Source: Aphanomyces cochlioides
Taxonomy: Eukaryota; Oomycota; Saprolegniomycetes; Saprolegniales; Verrucalvaceae
Length of the DNA stretch: 64,000 nucleotides
Assembly (NCBI GenBank): GCA_019828595.1
Contig: JAHQRK010000016.1
Span: 310,001 to 374,000 of the forward strand
Direction of reading: 5' to 3'
Of this stretch, positions 33,181 through 43,664 are shown one piece after another. The translations under genes were made by a program, and so were the position numbers. Under the pieces are notes generated by a model. That model searched no databases, had not been told where the DNA came from, and saw only the letters and a program-made list of their open reading frames with translations. Position 1 is the stretch's first letter; every line of letters starts with the position of its first letter.

Positions 33181-34421
33181 GCTAAAACTCGCAACGTGAC
33201 ACGGTGGAGCTCCACATTTGACATGCTGGAGCGCTTCATGGCAATTAAACCACATCTGCGCGATTTGCAGATGAATAATGTGGAAATTAGTTTGCCAACT
33301 CGCCATCAAGATGACTCTCTCGCTAAGTTGTATGGTCACTTGACGGAGCTGAACAAAGTGACTATTGATCTACAAAAGGACTACAACAAAGTTAGCTTGT
33401 TTTGATTTTTTATTGGACATTTATCCGGAAATGGCTCCATATATTTCAGCCAATGGAGAAATAGTACGATACTACTCTGGTCCGAAATAATTGCTACACT
33501 GTTTTATCTTGATTTGAGTATGTCCGGATATGAGGATATATGGATTTTTGTATACAACCTCAAAACATTATATAAAATTTCACAGGATGTCCAATATTTT
33601 TATTCAAACAGCACGGATGTCCCGACGACACAGGTCTCTCTGTGTTCATCTTGAACAGAAATAGCGAAGTATAACGTCAGTATAATGTCAGTTATGTTTT
33701 AGCGCATGTTAGGTGTGGCTATTGGCGGCTCTCATCGCGAGAGCGCTATGTTTGACAGTCATCTCTAGGTTTGTTAGGTTCCAGCCTTCTGACGACCTGC
33801 AACCGGGCTATACACCAAGAACCAGCAGTGTTGCTATGTTAACACCATCTATCTTTGTTGCTGAATCTAGATATGTGATTAAATTGGGCTCAATTCCTAC
33901 AGTGAACCCACAGCGAAAAAATGTGATCTATCCGCCAGGTCGGTCAACTTTGACACACCATATCTCGCCAACGGAGACGAATTGTAGTTTCCACAAATTA
34001 ACCAATCAAAGAGGAGATCCTAAGTTGTCTACTGAGCCAATCAGCGTTGAATATTTCGATTATTTTTGAAAAAAAATTCTGCAGAGAATGTAACTGTGGC
34101 AATTATTTCGGACCAGAGTAGTATCCCGAATTCGAATCGGGCGACATCTCAGCGCTCACACCCGATGAGCGACGTAGTGTTGCCCATTTGAGAAGTGATG
34201 AACGGTCTAGTGATGGCGACAATGAAGATCATTTATCCTTGTTCGAAAGAGCTGTCAAGCGCCAAAGGGCCGAACAGCTCAATGGATACATGAATCTTGA
34301 CTTCCTCTTGCCTACCTCCAACTTATGCGAGCGCTTTTTTGCTCGAGCAAAATACGCTCTGGGAGAACGACGAGGTCCACTACTTCCTCAAAACCTCGAG
34401 GTCCAAATGTTTCTTGTATGA
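33181..34421 (+). pseudogene. hAT-type transposase relic, split by a MITE
   Basis: The 5' part (33181-33469) reads RNVTRWSSTFDMLERFMAIKPHL, a typical late hAT transposase segment. After a one-base shift near 33400 it continues DFLLDIYPEMAPYISANGE. The 3' part (34124-34421) continues YPEFESGDISALTPDERRS and ends with the dimerisation region FLLPTSNLCERFFARAKYALGERRG. The two parts are separated by a 650-bp element at a duplicated TA; ignoring it, the frame runs on exactly. The N-terminal BED finger and the catalytic part are missing, so the gene is dead. An acceptor-like CTTGCAG at 33174-33180 suggests that 33181 was an exon start. Confidence 0.7.
33472..34121. mobile_element. Mariner-type MITE, 650 bp, inserted in the hAT relic
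   Basis: The element begins CTACTCTGGTCCGAAATAAT and ends with the inverted copy. The inverted ends match for 23 bases, then with one mismatch for a few more. It is flanked by the dinucleotide TA on both sides (33470-33471 and 34122-34123), the target duplication of Tc1/mariner elements. No transposase frame lies inside, so it is non-autonomous and depended on a relative elsewhere. Its insertion interrupts the hAT frame cleanly, so it is younger than the hAT copy. Confidence 0.85.
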
Positions 34422-36231
34422 ATGAGGGAGGACCTTTGGACAATCAACGATGTTGAAAGCATCCTGTCAAAGGAAAATGAGTAATTTGGAAAATATTTCT
34501 AGATAAAAATAAATATTTCTATTTTTGTTTCAGAAGAAAAGAAATATTTCAACTGTTGTATGGGAAAAGGTAGTTATTTTATTCATATCTCGTTGAAGAA
34601 TTAAATAAAGTATCATTTTCGGCATGACTGCTTTGATGTATGTATACAATCCACAGTTGCGGAACGAAAGAATTTTGGCACTATTTTAATACAGTATATT
34701 CTCGCTAATTTTCGCTTTCTCCGACATTCGATTTTCTCTTGACTTCGCTATTTTCGGTGAATTCAAGAAATTCTTTATTGAACTGAGGGGAAATGTCAAA
34801 AGGTGTATAATTTATCAAAATATTATCAAAAATGTGTAAATTAGAGCTAGGCTGAAACAAGCACTCTGAGTAATAGGGTGTTCATTATGGTGGCTTTCAC
34901 CAAATGGCAAATGAGTGATGGACGTTATACACATTTTGCAAACATTTTACTCAATTTGTCAATATTTTGATAAATTATATTGTCTTTTTCACTGAAATTT
35001 GTATTTTTGACTAAAAATTGAAATATTCTCCAATACTAGTACTATTCAGGTTTTGAATGTGTGTTTTGCGTGAGTTTTTGTGAAGAAGGCAAATACTCGA
35101 TTCTGATTGGCTATAGATTTCAAATAGATTTGGAAAAATAGATACATTTTCACCCCAGTCACAATTTAGAGTGTAAATAACAATATTGTGTCTCTAGAAA
35201 AAAACTGGAATCTTGCAAAGAAAATATCGACGCAGCCATTTTGACGCAAAACTGACGTAATTCAAACTTCAAATGAAATGAAATTGAATGCTTCGAACAT
35301 GTTTTTCAAACATTCAAAACGTTTGAAATTACACTATTTAACATTCATGATCGAGAAAATGCTTGCGTAAACCTTAAATAGTGTATGCGTCAATTAATTG
35401 AAACATTTTCGAAACATCTCAAAACTCCAATTTTGGACCCAAACCGTTTGACATTTTCCCTTGAATCAACTAACAACTTCATAAGAAATCATGAATGACA
35501 GTCTGCCGCCCTGAGCTAGCTTTCGACTGCTTTATTGCTTCGATTTCGCGTACTTTCAGTCATGTCTTGTCATCCAGCGACCTTTTCTTCGCTAGCACAT
35601 GGCAATCGTTGTTAGCTATCACGCCTCTCTTCGATCTCGCATAGGCTTGACTCTTGTAGCCGACTACAAGAATCGCCATCCAATCTATGGGCGTCGTGAT
35701 GGCCCACCTCCTTGTCCATACTGTCGCAGTCCTCTCGCTGTTTTAAATACAACATAGATAAAACAGTAATACAATTCCACAGTTTCGTCGTTGGATATAA
35801 CGATGTGGCCGAGATGGGCTGAGATCACCGACGCCACCGTTCTATACGACGACTGCATTGCTTTCCTCGACGATGCGTAATTCGAAATACATTGCTTTAT
35901 CATTCACTATAGAAACAATGGAATTTAATAAACTTTTGTTAGATAATTTCTTTTGAATATTCAGTTCTAAGGTCCCTGTTGTTGTAAGACTGTGTGGATG
36001 CCAAAATGTTTATCTCACAAATTAATACTCAGCAATAAATTATAACTTGTGAAAATATAAATTTATATGGTAATGATTGGATATCAATCAAAGCTGTCCA
36101 GTACAATGTGACTACACTATTTTTGTATAAAGAGAATCTATTTAGAGTGGTTCTAGTTCGGTCAACCTACATCTAGCCACGCATGTCTTGAAATGAATGA
36201 ACATGTTCAAGCACAGCCAAAACACGAGCTG
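34422..36231. other. AT-rich region without genes
   Basis: 1.8 kb of AT-rich sequence. It contains a short inverted repeat (34806-34824 with 34961-34979) and a segment at 34690-34760 that resembles pogo/Tigger ends, but no partner end was found. The frame at 35685-35903 has no recognisable feature. Confidence 0.45.
34806..34979. repeat. AT-rich inverted repeat
   Basis: TATAATTTATCAAAATATT at 34806-34824 is repeated in inverted orientation at 34961-34979. It may be the end pair of a very small MITE (174 bp) or simply an AT-rich hairpin. No target duplication recognised. Confidence 0.4.
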
Positions 36232-36315
36232 CTCAAAACTTGTGGAGAAATGCGCAAAACCTGTGGAGAAATGCTCAAAACTTGTGGAGAAATGCGCAGA
36301 ACTAGTGGAGAAATG
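36232..36315. repeat. 21-bp tandem repeat, four copies
   Basis: Four head-to-tail units of exactly 21 bases with the core AAAACTTGTGGAGAAATG; units 1 and 3 are identical and units 2 and 4 differ by a few bases. It lies just beyond the 3' end of the MULE transposase gene and is not in a long frame. Confidence 0.9.
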
Positions 36316-36359
36316 CCCATATTAGCAATTTGTATACACGTCAACCTCACCTTAGAAAC

Positions 36360-38129
36360 TCAAGCATGAGCGACGATTGTGTCCTGCATCACCACATAAG
36401 GTGCACCGTCGTAGCTTGACAGAGGGGTGCCAAGGGGCAACTCTTGGTGACTTGCAAAACGCTTTGTCTTCTTCCGACCAACATTGTTCAAAGTTCTTGG
36501 TGGTGGCATGGAATCGCGGACTTCAATATTTTCGTTGACAACGAACTCAACACCAAACCGATCGCCACAACCGTAGGCATTGAGGAAGACATCCACCTTG
36601 TAACAGTGGTCGCAGGCGTCATAGAGTTCAATGAGTCGATCGCACTTGATGAGAGCTGCAATAAAGTGTCTGCATGGCAAGCCCATTTGCCCCATGTACG
36701 AGCATGTACAAGACTTCGCATCCAAGTCCACGCGCTGCTGGGCGAAATAGCCACGGGTGCTACGCACAAATGAAACGGAAGCACTTTTTCTGTCGACGGT
36801 GTACGAGCTGGACAGTCGTTGCTGTTCACCAATTTTGTCTTCTGCATAAGGCGTCACCACAAGACCTTGACGCATCCAAGCTTCGCCTTGCTCTTGACAC
36901 TTGAATGCTTCGTTCATAAACTTGTCCATGTAATCCATGAAAAACTGGAGAGGAAATTTTGATCGAGCAGTGATGGCAACGCCATTGGCCGATTCAACAA
37001 AATTGGTCGTTCTCCACCCGTACATCTTGGTCGCTTGTGCCACCGAAGGGTGCATAAGCCATCGCTCAGGCTGGATCCGTTCAAGATACTTCGCAATTTG
37101 CGGATGAGTTAGGCTAAGGCTTGCCAAAAGGGACTTGCATTCATCTTCAGTATCAGATGCTTGAATGCGGTAAACCATTGTCTTCAAATCCATGGGCACA
37201 CAACTGTTAAAGCTCTTCAAGATATTTCCAACAATATGACGCGTGCAGTATCGTACGTGGCACCCAAGACGACTGTTCTCCAGAGCGGCAAGCAATCCAC
37301 GACCACGGTCACTGAATACGGGAATGCCATCAAACTCAACTCCAGCAACTCTGGCATGTTCTAAGAACCATCGACAATTGTCTTCGTCCTCAGTTGGGCA
37401 AAGTCCAACTGCAAGGACGATATTCGTGTTGTTTCCAGTTCGTCCAACCAAAATCAACATGACTTCGCTGTAAACACCATGCTTCATGAAGGCGCCATCA
37501 ATACCTAGCACCCGTTGTCCATGTTGCACGTGCCTTGAGATGTACGGATTACTGATGAATGCACGTTTGTAACAACCTTCGTGGTCTTTCTCGCATGATT
37601 GATGGCTTGAGGGGTTGACCTTGCAAAATTCTTCGAGCAACGAAGCAAGTTTCTTGAAATTTTCCTTGTAGTCTCCCAAATTTTCTTCGACAATATTGGC
37701 TTGAGCGCGGTACATCATGCGGGCGCTGCAGTCAAGAGAGCTCATCTGCTGTACTTGACTCACCAGTGAGTTTGCTGATGCTTTGGGGTTTGCTGTGAGT
37801 GCAGCGAGATTGCCAATCTGGCGGCAGGTTGGTTTTGCATGTCCAGTACATCCATGATGTTCAAGGACAAATGAGCTGATAAAGTATCCATGGATATCCT
37901 TCTTCTTTGATTTCAGTACGCGTACTTCCAAAGAGCAAGGCGTTGGACTTGAGCAGCGAAAGATAATACTCTTCCCACCACTGGCTCTCGTGTCAACAAC
38001 GACTCGTTTTCCTTGGGAAAGAGCAAAATCTTGTAAGAAGCACCGACAAGACTTTCGATCACTGAATAGCATGTTCTTGTAGATTGCGGGAGCTTGCGAG
38101 GGCACGACGCTGGCGTCTATGACAGGCAA
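36360..38129 (-). CDS. MULE transposase with SWIM zinc finger, intact frame
   Basis: A 589-codon uninterrupted frame; the first in-frame ATG is at 38072, and coding may continue from an upstream exon. An N-terminal zinc-binding region of the FLYWCH/WRKY-like type is suggested by CRCF..CSLEV..HHGCTGH. The MULE catalytic domain follows: GIDGAFMKHG (first Asp), VFSDRGRGLLAAL (second Asp), and the ESANG region near NFVESANGVAITARSKFP (Glu). Near the C-terminus is a SWIM finger, CTCSYMGQMGLPCRHFIAAL (CxCx(n)CxH). It would cut and move a Mutator-like element. All key residues are present, so it may be active or domesticated. No long terminal inverted repeats were found close by. Confidence 0.85.
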   Translation of the reverse strand: MPVIDASVVPSQAPAIYKNMLFSDRKSCRCFLQDFALSQGKRVVVDTRASGGKSIIFRCSSPTPCSLEVRVLKSKKKDIHGYFISSFVLEHHGCTGHAKPTCRQIGNLAALTANPKASANSLVSQVQQMSSLDCSARMMYRAQANIVEENLGDYKENFKKLASLLEEFCKVNPSSHQSCEKDHEGCYKRAFISNPYISRHVQHGQRVLGIDGAFMKHGVYSEVMLILVGRTGNNTNIVLAVGLCPTEDEDNCRWFLEHARVAGVEFDGIPVFSDRGRGLLAALENSRLGCHVRYCTRHIVGNILKSFNSCVPMDLKTMVYRIQASDTEDECKSLLASLSLTHPQIAKYLERIQPERWLMHPSVAQATKMYGWRTTNFVESANGVAITARSKFPLQFFMDYMDKFMNEAFKCQEQGEAWMRQGLVVTPYAEDKIGEQQRLSSSYTVDRKSASVSFVRSTRGYFAQQRVDLDAKSCTCSYMGQMGLPCRHFIAALIKCDRLIELYDACDHCYKVDVFLNAYGCGDRFGVEFVVNENIEVRDSMPPPRTLNNVGRKKTKRFASHQELPLGTPLSSYDGAPYVVMQDTIVAHA

Positions 38130-38790
38130 GTTTGATGAAATTCAAATTTCATACTAATTTGGTCGATTTGTTCAAAAAGTTGCGCTACCACACTATTATC
38201 GATTTGATACAAATTTTGGGTTGGTGCTCAATCGAATCGCGCCGACAAATCGATCCGCAAACCGATCCCATAGATTTCATTGGCTGATTCGAAAAAAGTA
38301 CCATATTTTGTCAAATTAGTCGAAATTTTTCGATTATTAGTCAATCAAATGGCTTAAAACAAATTTGGAACGATTGAACAAACAGCGCCTAATTGGGAAA
38401 TTTCCCCAAAAAGCACAATATTAACACTATTTTATGGACATGTCCCCCACATTTGGAAGATTCCTGACAAGAGGATCAAAAGCCCCACTTTTGTCAGAGG
38501 TGTCCCACATCTGTCTAAATTTTCCTAAAAGCCCCCACTTTTGTCAAAAGTCCGCTTATTACAAACTTGGGAAAGTGGAGATCGATCATAGTGGTAACGT
38601 TACTGCGGATATACAGATATTTGGTCTCTTTTTGGCCCTCATCCCACCATGTAATATATGGAACATTGTATACATAATGCTGAGTCCTACTATCATTTAA
38701 ATTAACTAACGTTATGTGATATAAATCCATCTCGTTGAATCAGTTATACTGACTTTCGACATACAAAAGTATGCAAATTTGGTTCTCATC
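38130..38790. other. Repeat-derived spacer
   Basis: Holds the first copy of a dispersed end repeat (38192-38300) and CCCCCACTTTTGTCA-type short repeats at 38440-38550. No gene. Confidence 0.45.
38192..38300 (+). repeat. Dispersed transposon-end repeat, copy 1
   Basis: TCGATTTGATACAAATTTTG followed by CTCAATCGAATCGCGCC and a TTGGCTGATT motif. The same order recurs at 44092-44210 (plus) and 48415-48537 (minus). It looks like the terminal region of a DNA transposon family. Confidence 0.6.
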
Positions 38791-38893
38791 GAGCATCAAA
38801 GCAAAACGTTGTCTGGCGATGGAATCGCCTTGTGAAAAGACCTTCTGATGACACCTTCGTCGATTGCAGCCCATGCTTTGATACAACGATGTA

Positions 38894-39560
38894 TCATTGC
38901 TCTTCGTCTGTTTGACGCTCCGTCAACTTTACGCTCGTGAACCCAAAGCGTCCCAAGAGGGATTTGAAGGGTCCCATGACCCCCACATCCAAAGGCTGAC
39001 AGTGGCTGGCGGAATTTGGCGGAAAAAGACACAGCTCACTGGCCAATTCATCGTTCACGATTCTGCGTGAAACAGGAGAAACGTGCGAGGAGAAATTGTC
39101 CACGATGATTGTTGAAGGACCAAGAAGCTGATCCTTCAACAACTGTCGTAAATAGGCCCTCCACACACGATCATCCATCCACGCAGACTCTTGAACGATG
39201 TACACGTGGCCAGCGGGGTATGTCTTCAGCTCGGTTGAATCAATCGCACCACCAGGCTTTCTGTGCAATATAAAGAGAATTGGTAATTTTCTCCCTAAAC
39301 ATTATGAGTCTTCATCAAGCATAGGTTCTTACCATCTGCCGCAATGCTCAATACAGCAGTAAGTCTATCAGGGTGTTTTTCTTGGGAAAGCACGTAGGAC
39401 GGTTGACCAACAGGATTCCAAACCTTCTGAGGTGGTATTTAAAATACCACGTATAAAATACTGATGTTTCATCCACATTGTAAATGTTGTGGACAAGCGC
39501 GGGTTTGACCAAAAATCGGTCGAAAATTCATCAAATAGCTGCAAGGAAAGCAACCGAGCT
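38894..39560 (-). pseudogene. pogo/Tigger-type (DDE_1) transposase relic
   Basis: Two minus-strand pieces form the DDE_1 catalytic domain. From about 39510 down to 39370 it reads HNIYNVDETSVFYTWYF, the first catalytic Asp block. From 39268 to 38894 it reads AGHVYIVQESAWMDDRVWRA, then STIIVDNFSSHVSPVSRRIV (second Asp) and NSASHCQPLDVGVMGPFKSL (third Asp). The segment between has stops and a missing piece, and the N-terminal helix-turn-helix DNA-binding part is absent. The element is dead. Family assignment rests on the VDET and QPLD blocks, which are diagnostic for the CENP-B/jerky/pogo group. Confidence 0.75.
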
Positions 39561-39741
39561 ACATGCCAATTTTTTGCGATTGGTTTGCCTCAAGGAAAGG
39601 AGCTGGCACCAGAAAAATATTTGATAGTGAGCAAGAGGGAGACCGTGATGACGAACAAGCCCCATCCATTGATCGAGATACAGAGAACGATGATATTAAA
39701 GCTCAACCCGAGAAGAAACGGCGCAAGGGGGTCATGTCGGC

Positions 39742-40011
39742 ATGAATGACTGGAGTGAACTTGCTTGCCGACAGAGTTGGCAATGGTATAACGGCAATTG
39801 CAGAGCCGTAAAAGCTCCAGAAACTAACAAGCAGCTCATTGAAATGACAAAACAACAACTTGAAATAGCAGCACGATTGATTGAAAATCAACAAGTCCAA
39901 ACGAAGCTGCTCAAAGCCTTGCTGGCTTCGACACAGAAATCAAACAAGACGGACAATAGGGAACTTTCGCAGACCGAAAATCGAAGAGGTTTCAGTTTCA
40001 GTTTGAAGTAG
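39742..40011 (+). CDS. Small coiled-coil ORF near the Harbinger transposase
   Basis: An 89-residue frame whose middle (KQLIEMTKQQLEIAARLIENQQVQTKLLKALL) is a strong coiled coil. An overlapping frame upstream (39563-39745) is acidic. It may be the end of a decayed Myb-like partner protein or part of the preceding pogo relic. Not recognised, and possibly not a real gene. Confidence 0.25.
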   Translation: MNDWSELACRQSWQWYNGNCRAVKAPETNKQLIEMTKQQLEIAARLIENQQVQTKLLKALLASTQKSNKTDNRELSQTENRRGFSFSLK

Positions 40012-40131
40012 ACGTGGTTTAGGGTAAAAATCTAAGTCTATCTAAACTCACCCAGGGGTAGGTTTGAGCAAAATCGATTCTATCTCAACGACGCAATTCA
40101 GTTTCAGAGTGCATTTTGGAAACAAAGCGTG

Positions 40132-41263
40132 ATGGTGTTCGTTGGTCCGAAACTCTCAGGCGACCAAGCGATTGAAGTTTTGGCTCAGGCTTGGATCCTT
40201 GCGCGCCGCAACAAGAAGCGCTTCGTCAAGGTCATGCGCATATTGATCGCAGCCAACTGCTTTCGCCTCCGAGAAGCTCAACCAAGCGTTGACAAGTCGT
40301 TATCCTTTGATGAAATGGTCAGCAATGCCGTTTCGATTGCACGATATCGATTTACAATGCCTCAATTACGCGAGCTCGCACATAAACTGGGTCTCCCTGA
40401 AAATGGCATCATTACAATAGAACGTGACCATATATCACGCGTCGAAGCACTCGCTCTTGTTTGTCGTCGACTTTCAGAGGCTTGCAAGCTGTTCACGCTG
40501 TCAAACGAATTTGGCCGCTCTACTACTTCATGTAGCAGACTCATCAAAGCAACAGTTGGTATTCTATACGATAACCATCGCGATCTCTTATATTTCAACG
40601 AGTGTTCGTGAAAGAATTGTCCAGTACTGTCATGTCATTCATGTCGAAGGTGCGCCGCTTCGATGTTGTTGGGGGTTTATCGATGGTCCAGGCAGTATGT
40701 TTCACGACCAAGTCCTCGCAAAAATGCTATGTCACAGCACGAAAATCTACAAAAGTTTGTTTAATGGCCATCCTCTTCGCCATTGTTTCAATTGGCAGAG
40801 TGTTCAAGCACCAGATGGAATTATTGTGAGTCTTTACGGCCCTGTTGAAGGACGGCGTCATGACTCAACAGTTCTCAATTGTAGTGGCCTTCTGGATATG
40901 ATGGAGAATGATAATACTGACCTTTTCTGCGGAAAATTGATTTATGGCGATCCTGCTTATGGATCGAGTGCGTTTGTGACGTCTGCCTCCGTTTATCCTC
41001 ATCCAAAGTCGGCTCAATTCAACCGGGATATGAGCTCTGTTCGAGAATGTGTGGAATGGGGATTTGGTCGGGTGAAAATCCTGTGGGAGTACATGAACTG
41101 GGACAAGAAGCAACGTGTAAGACAAGCACCAGTGGGCAAGAATTTCTTTGCAGCAGTTCTGTTGACGAACTGCCACACATGCATGCAACCTCTGGGAAGC
41201 CAAATCTCAATGTACTTTGATATGCTGCCTCCAAGTCTAGATCAGTACTTAAATCTACCCTAG
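40132..41263 (+). pseudogene. PIF/Harbinger transposase (DDE_Tnp_4), one frameshift
   Basis: The ATG at 40132 starts the frame. Up to about 40600 it gives the helical N-terminal region (MPQLRELAHKLGLPENGIIT..). A single-base shift near 40600 leads into the catalytic domain: CCWGFIDGPGSMF (first Asp), LIYGDPAYGSSAFV (second Asp) and VRECVEWGFGRVKILW (Glu). Without the shift the protein would be about 377 residues, usual for the family. It converges with the Myb-like gene at 41274, ten bases away, the two-gene arrangement of Harbinger elements. Only one indel separates it from an intact gene, so a sequencing error is a real option. No terminal inverted repeats could be matched. Confidence 0.82.
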
Positions 41264-41273
41264 TTTATCCTGT

Positions 41274-42224
41274 TTATCTTTGATGGTTGAGAATTTTGAG
41301 CACAAACTCCTGCATCATCTTCTCACGTTCACGATCAGCTTGCACTCGTCTGTCTTCCATGGTAAGCTCGTGTTCTCGACGTCGAGCGGCTTCTTCTGCC
41401 TCGTATTGTCTCTGGCGAGCAGCTTCTTCCCGTTGGTATTCACGCTCTAATCGAGCTTGATCTCTTTTGAATTCCATTTTCTGTATTTCAAAGTCCTGCT
41501 TCTGTCGTTGCTCGTCGTCGGTGGCTGCAAGAGCCTTTACAAGAGCGTCCGAGATCGCGCCGATTCGCTCTGACTTTGATATCTTCGACCGTCGCTTCGT
41601 TTTGCCCTCTCCATTCAGATCACATGCCAGGTTCGATGACCCGTCCGTTGTTGTAGATTTTTCATCGTTGTAATCATCGTCAGCATCAACGTTTGTATCA
41701 TCGTCGTCAATGAGTTCGTCCATAGCGAGTCGCTTCATGACTTCTTCCGACTTAAGTAGAGCCGATGACTTAATATCTTTCAGTGATTTTTCCTCGGTCA
41801 TACACTCGTTCCAATCGTCTATTTGCGATACAATGCCTTGGAGCAGAACCTCCCTCTCTCTAAATTCCTCGGTCGATCCAGACTGACGCATGGATTTGCT
41901 TTGATCTGACCTGTATTCCTTCACGAGCGTTGAGAAGCGCGTATGGAGGGCTGGCCCGTTTTCCTTTACTCCAAAGTTCTTGTGCTTAGCGCAATGTACA
42001 GCAATATCGTCAAACACCTTCATGATGCCGCTGGACGTGCCTGCAGGCGCTCGCGAAGGACGAAATGCATTGACCACTTGAAGCAATATAACGTCGTCTA
42101 CAGCGGCAAACTTCTTTCGATGACGGCTTGCACTGGGGTACTCGTGGGTCTCATTCACATCGCCGACGTCGAAACCATCCCGCATGGTCTCCTCAACAGA
42201 CAACTGGGACTCATCGTGGTCCAT
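41274..42224 (-). CDS. Harbinger-associated Myb/SANT-like protein
   Basis: A 316-residue frame starting MDHDESQLSVEE. Residues about 35-130 look like a Myb/SANT-type DNA-binding region (FAAVDDVILLQVVNAFRPSRAPAG.., LHTRFSTLVKEYRSD). An acidic stretch (DELIDDDDTNVDADDDYND) and a basic nuclear-signal-like segment (KTKRRSKISKSER) follow. The C-terminal 90 residues are a Glu/Arg-rich coiled coil. Harbinger elements need such a partner to bring the transposase into the nucleus and to the element ends. Its position, tail to tail with the transposase, supports this. The in-frame codons upstream of 42224 look non-conserved. Confidence 0.72.
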   Translation of the reverse strand: MDHDESQLSVEETMRDGFDVGDVNETHEYPSASRHRKKFAAVDDVILLQVVNAFRPSRAPAGTSSGIMKVFDDIAVHCAKHKNFGVKENGPALHTRFSTLVKEYRSDQSKSMRQSGSTEEFREREVLLQGIVSQIDDWNECMTEEKSLKDIKSSALLKSEEVMKRLAMDELIDDDDTNVDADDDYNDEKSTTTDGSSNLACDLNGEGKTKRRSKISKSERIGAISDALVKALAATDDEQRQKQDFEIQKMEFKRDQARLEREYQREEAARQRQYEAEEAARRREHELTMEDRRVQADREREKMMQEFVLKILNHQR

Positions 42225-42599
42225 CACACCAGCTCCAACTCGATTGTTTGGCGATGAGATCGCACAGCTCAGGCACTCTAAAACTCGATATTTCACTGAA
42301 TCCAAAACCAAACACTGCGAAAGGTACATTTTGCATCACGTTTCAGTTCAGAACCAGATGATCAATGGAGTCTCTATCTCCACCCACTTGAATCTCAACT
42401 CGAACCGGTTGCGAAAGTCCTGTAATGTTGCTCAATGAGTTAGTTACATTAGGAGCCTACTTGAAAATACAAAAACGTCTTGATGACATCTCTTTTCTTT
42501 CTTCCTTGTTCGTGATTTTCAATGCTTTCTGAGCCAACACAGTTTTGTTCAAGCTGAAGCCGACGACCAAATAGTGGATCATCCCCACATATGCGTACT
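42225..42599. other. Spacer between two Harbinger copies
   Basis: Short unassigned stretch expected to hold the end of the first Harbinger element. No terminal repeat could be paired with the 40 kb side. Confidence 0.4.
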
Positions 42600-43345
42600 T
42601 TGTCGTTCAAATCAATTAACTAATTGTGGAACACCATGCAAGAAACAATGACTCGAGCAACATTTCCTTCTGACTTTTGATCAAGCTTTCGCAAAAGAAT
42701 TTTTCAACGGTTCTTGAGTGAGCCAAATGCTCGTTCAACTACTATGCGAGTCTTGGAATGACAATAGTTGTAGTGCGACTTTTTTGGACATGCTTCATTA
42801 ATGGGAAAGGGGTAATCAAATGGCTCCATAATTTATATCTAGAATCACCAAGTACATGATATTGATCGAGTAGGCTCTCCAAAACACGCAAAAGAAAGCC
42901 AGATCGATTCCAGAGCGACTGATAATTGGCAGAACCAGCTCGAATTGAGCAAGATATGAATCTCGTGTCGTGGTTTACTACAACTTGTACATTCACCGCG
43001 GGAAATCCAGTACCACCCCTCACAAATTAGAGTACCGTCGACTGCTCAGACGACATTTGGAAACCCACACACGTTTTCGAATGACGCTGTCGCTAAATCA
43101 ACCAGCAATGTTAATATTTCGTTGACGTACACATCTGCGCTCGTATGACTGATGCCAAACACAGCTGTAACAGTAGATAGATTGGCTCCAGACGCAAGAT
43201 AATGCATGGCTATTGCTGTTCGTTTCATGACAGTTGTCTCGCCTCAACGCCGCTTTGACTCGCCATAACGAGCATTCCAAGCAACTTACACAGTACTTTC
43301 AAAACAATCTGGCAGAAAGTCTCGAGGGTACAACGAAGCATTATC
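42600..43345 (-). pseudogene. Second PIF/Harbinger transposase relic
   Basis: Minus-strand pieces in several frames follow the order of a Harbinger transposase: KRTAIAMHYLASGANLSTVT (helix-turn-helix region), AVDGTLIC (first Asp), GFPAVNVQVVVNHDTRFI, YHVLGDSRYKLWSHLITPFP (second Asp), and TRIVVERAFGSLKNR (Glu) near 42725-42765. Several stops and shifts are present. It differs clearly from the copy at 40132, so it is an older, separate insertion. Confidence 0.75.
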
Positions 43346-43664
43346 ACAAACCGACCATTGGCCCCATCGGCAAGGGCTCGTTCAAGTAATCGCTGTGGAC
43401 ATTGTAGACTTCTTGCCTGTCCTGGCGGAACTCTCGGCCATCTCCAAGATGGAGATACGATGTCACAGCCATGACTACACATGTCATTCTGAGTACAACA
43501 ACCCACAACCCACAACCCTTGCCGTCTCGTCCATCGTTTCCAAAGTGTTTGTTGAAGGAAGAGTACAGAGTATGAGAATGAGCTCCTTGGTCATTCTGGC
43601 CCGAGGATCGATTCTTGTTGTTAGGGCTATTCTTAGCCAATGGGAAATTCATTTTTCAGAATGA

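Noticed and set aside
34690..34760. Sequence resembling a pogo/Tigger end (ATTCTCGCTAATTTTCGCTT)
   Set aside because: No inverted partner or TA duplication found in the following 1.5 kb.
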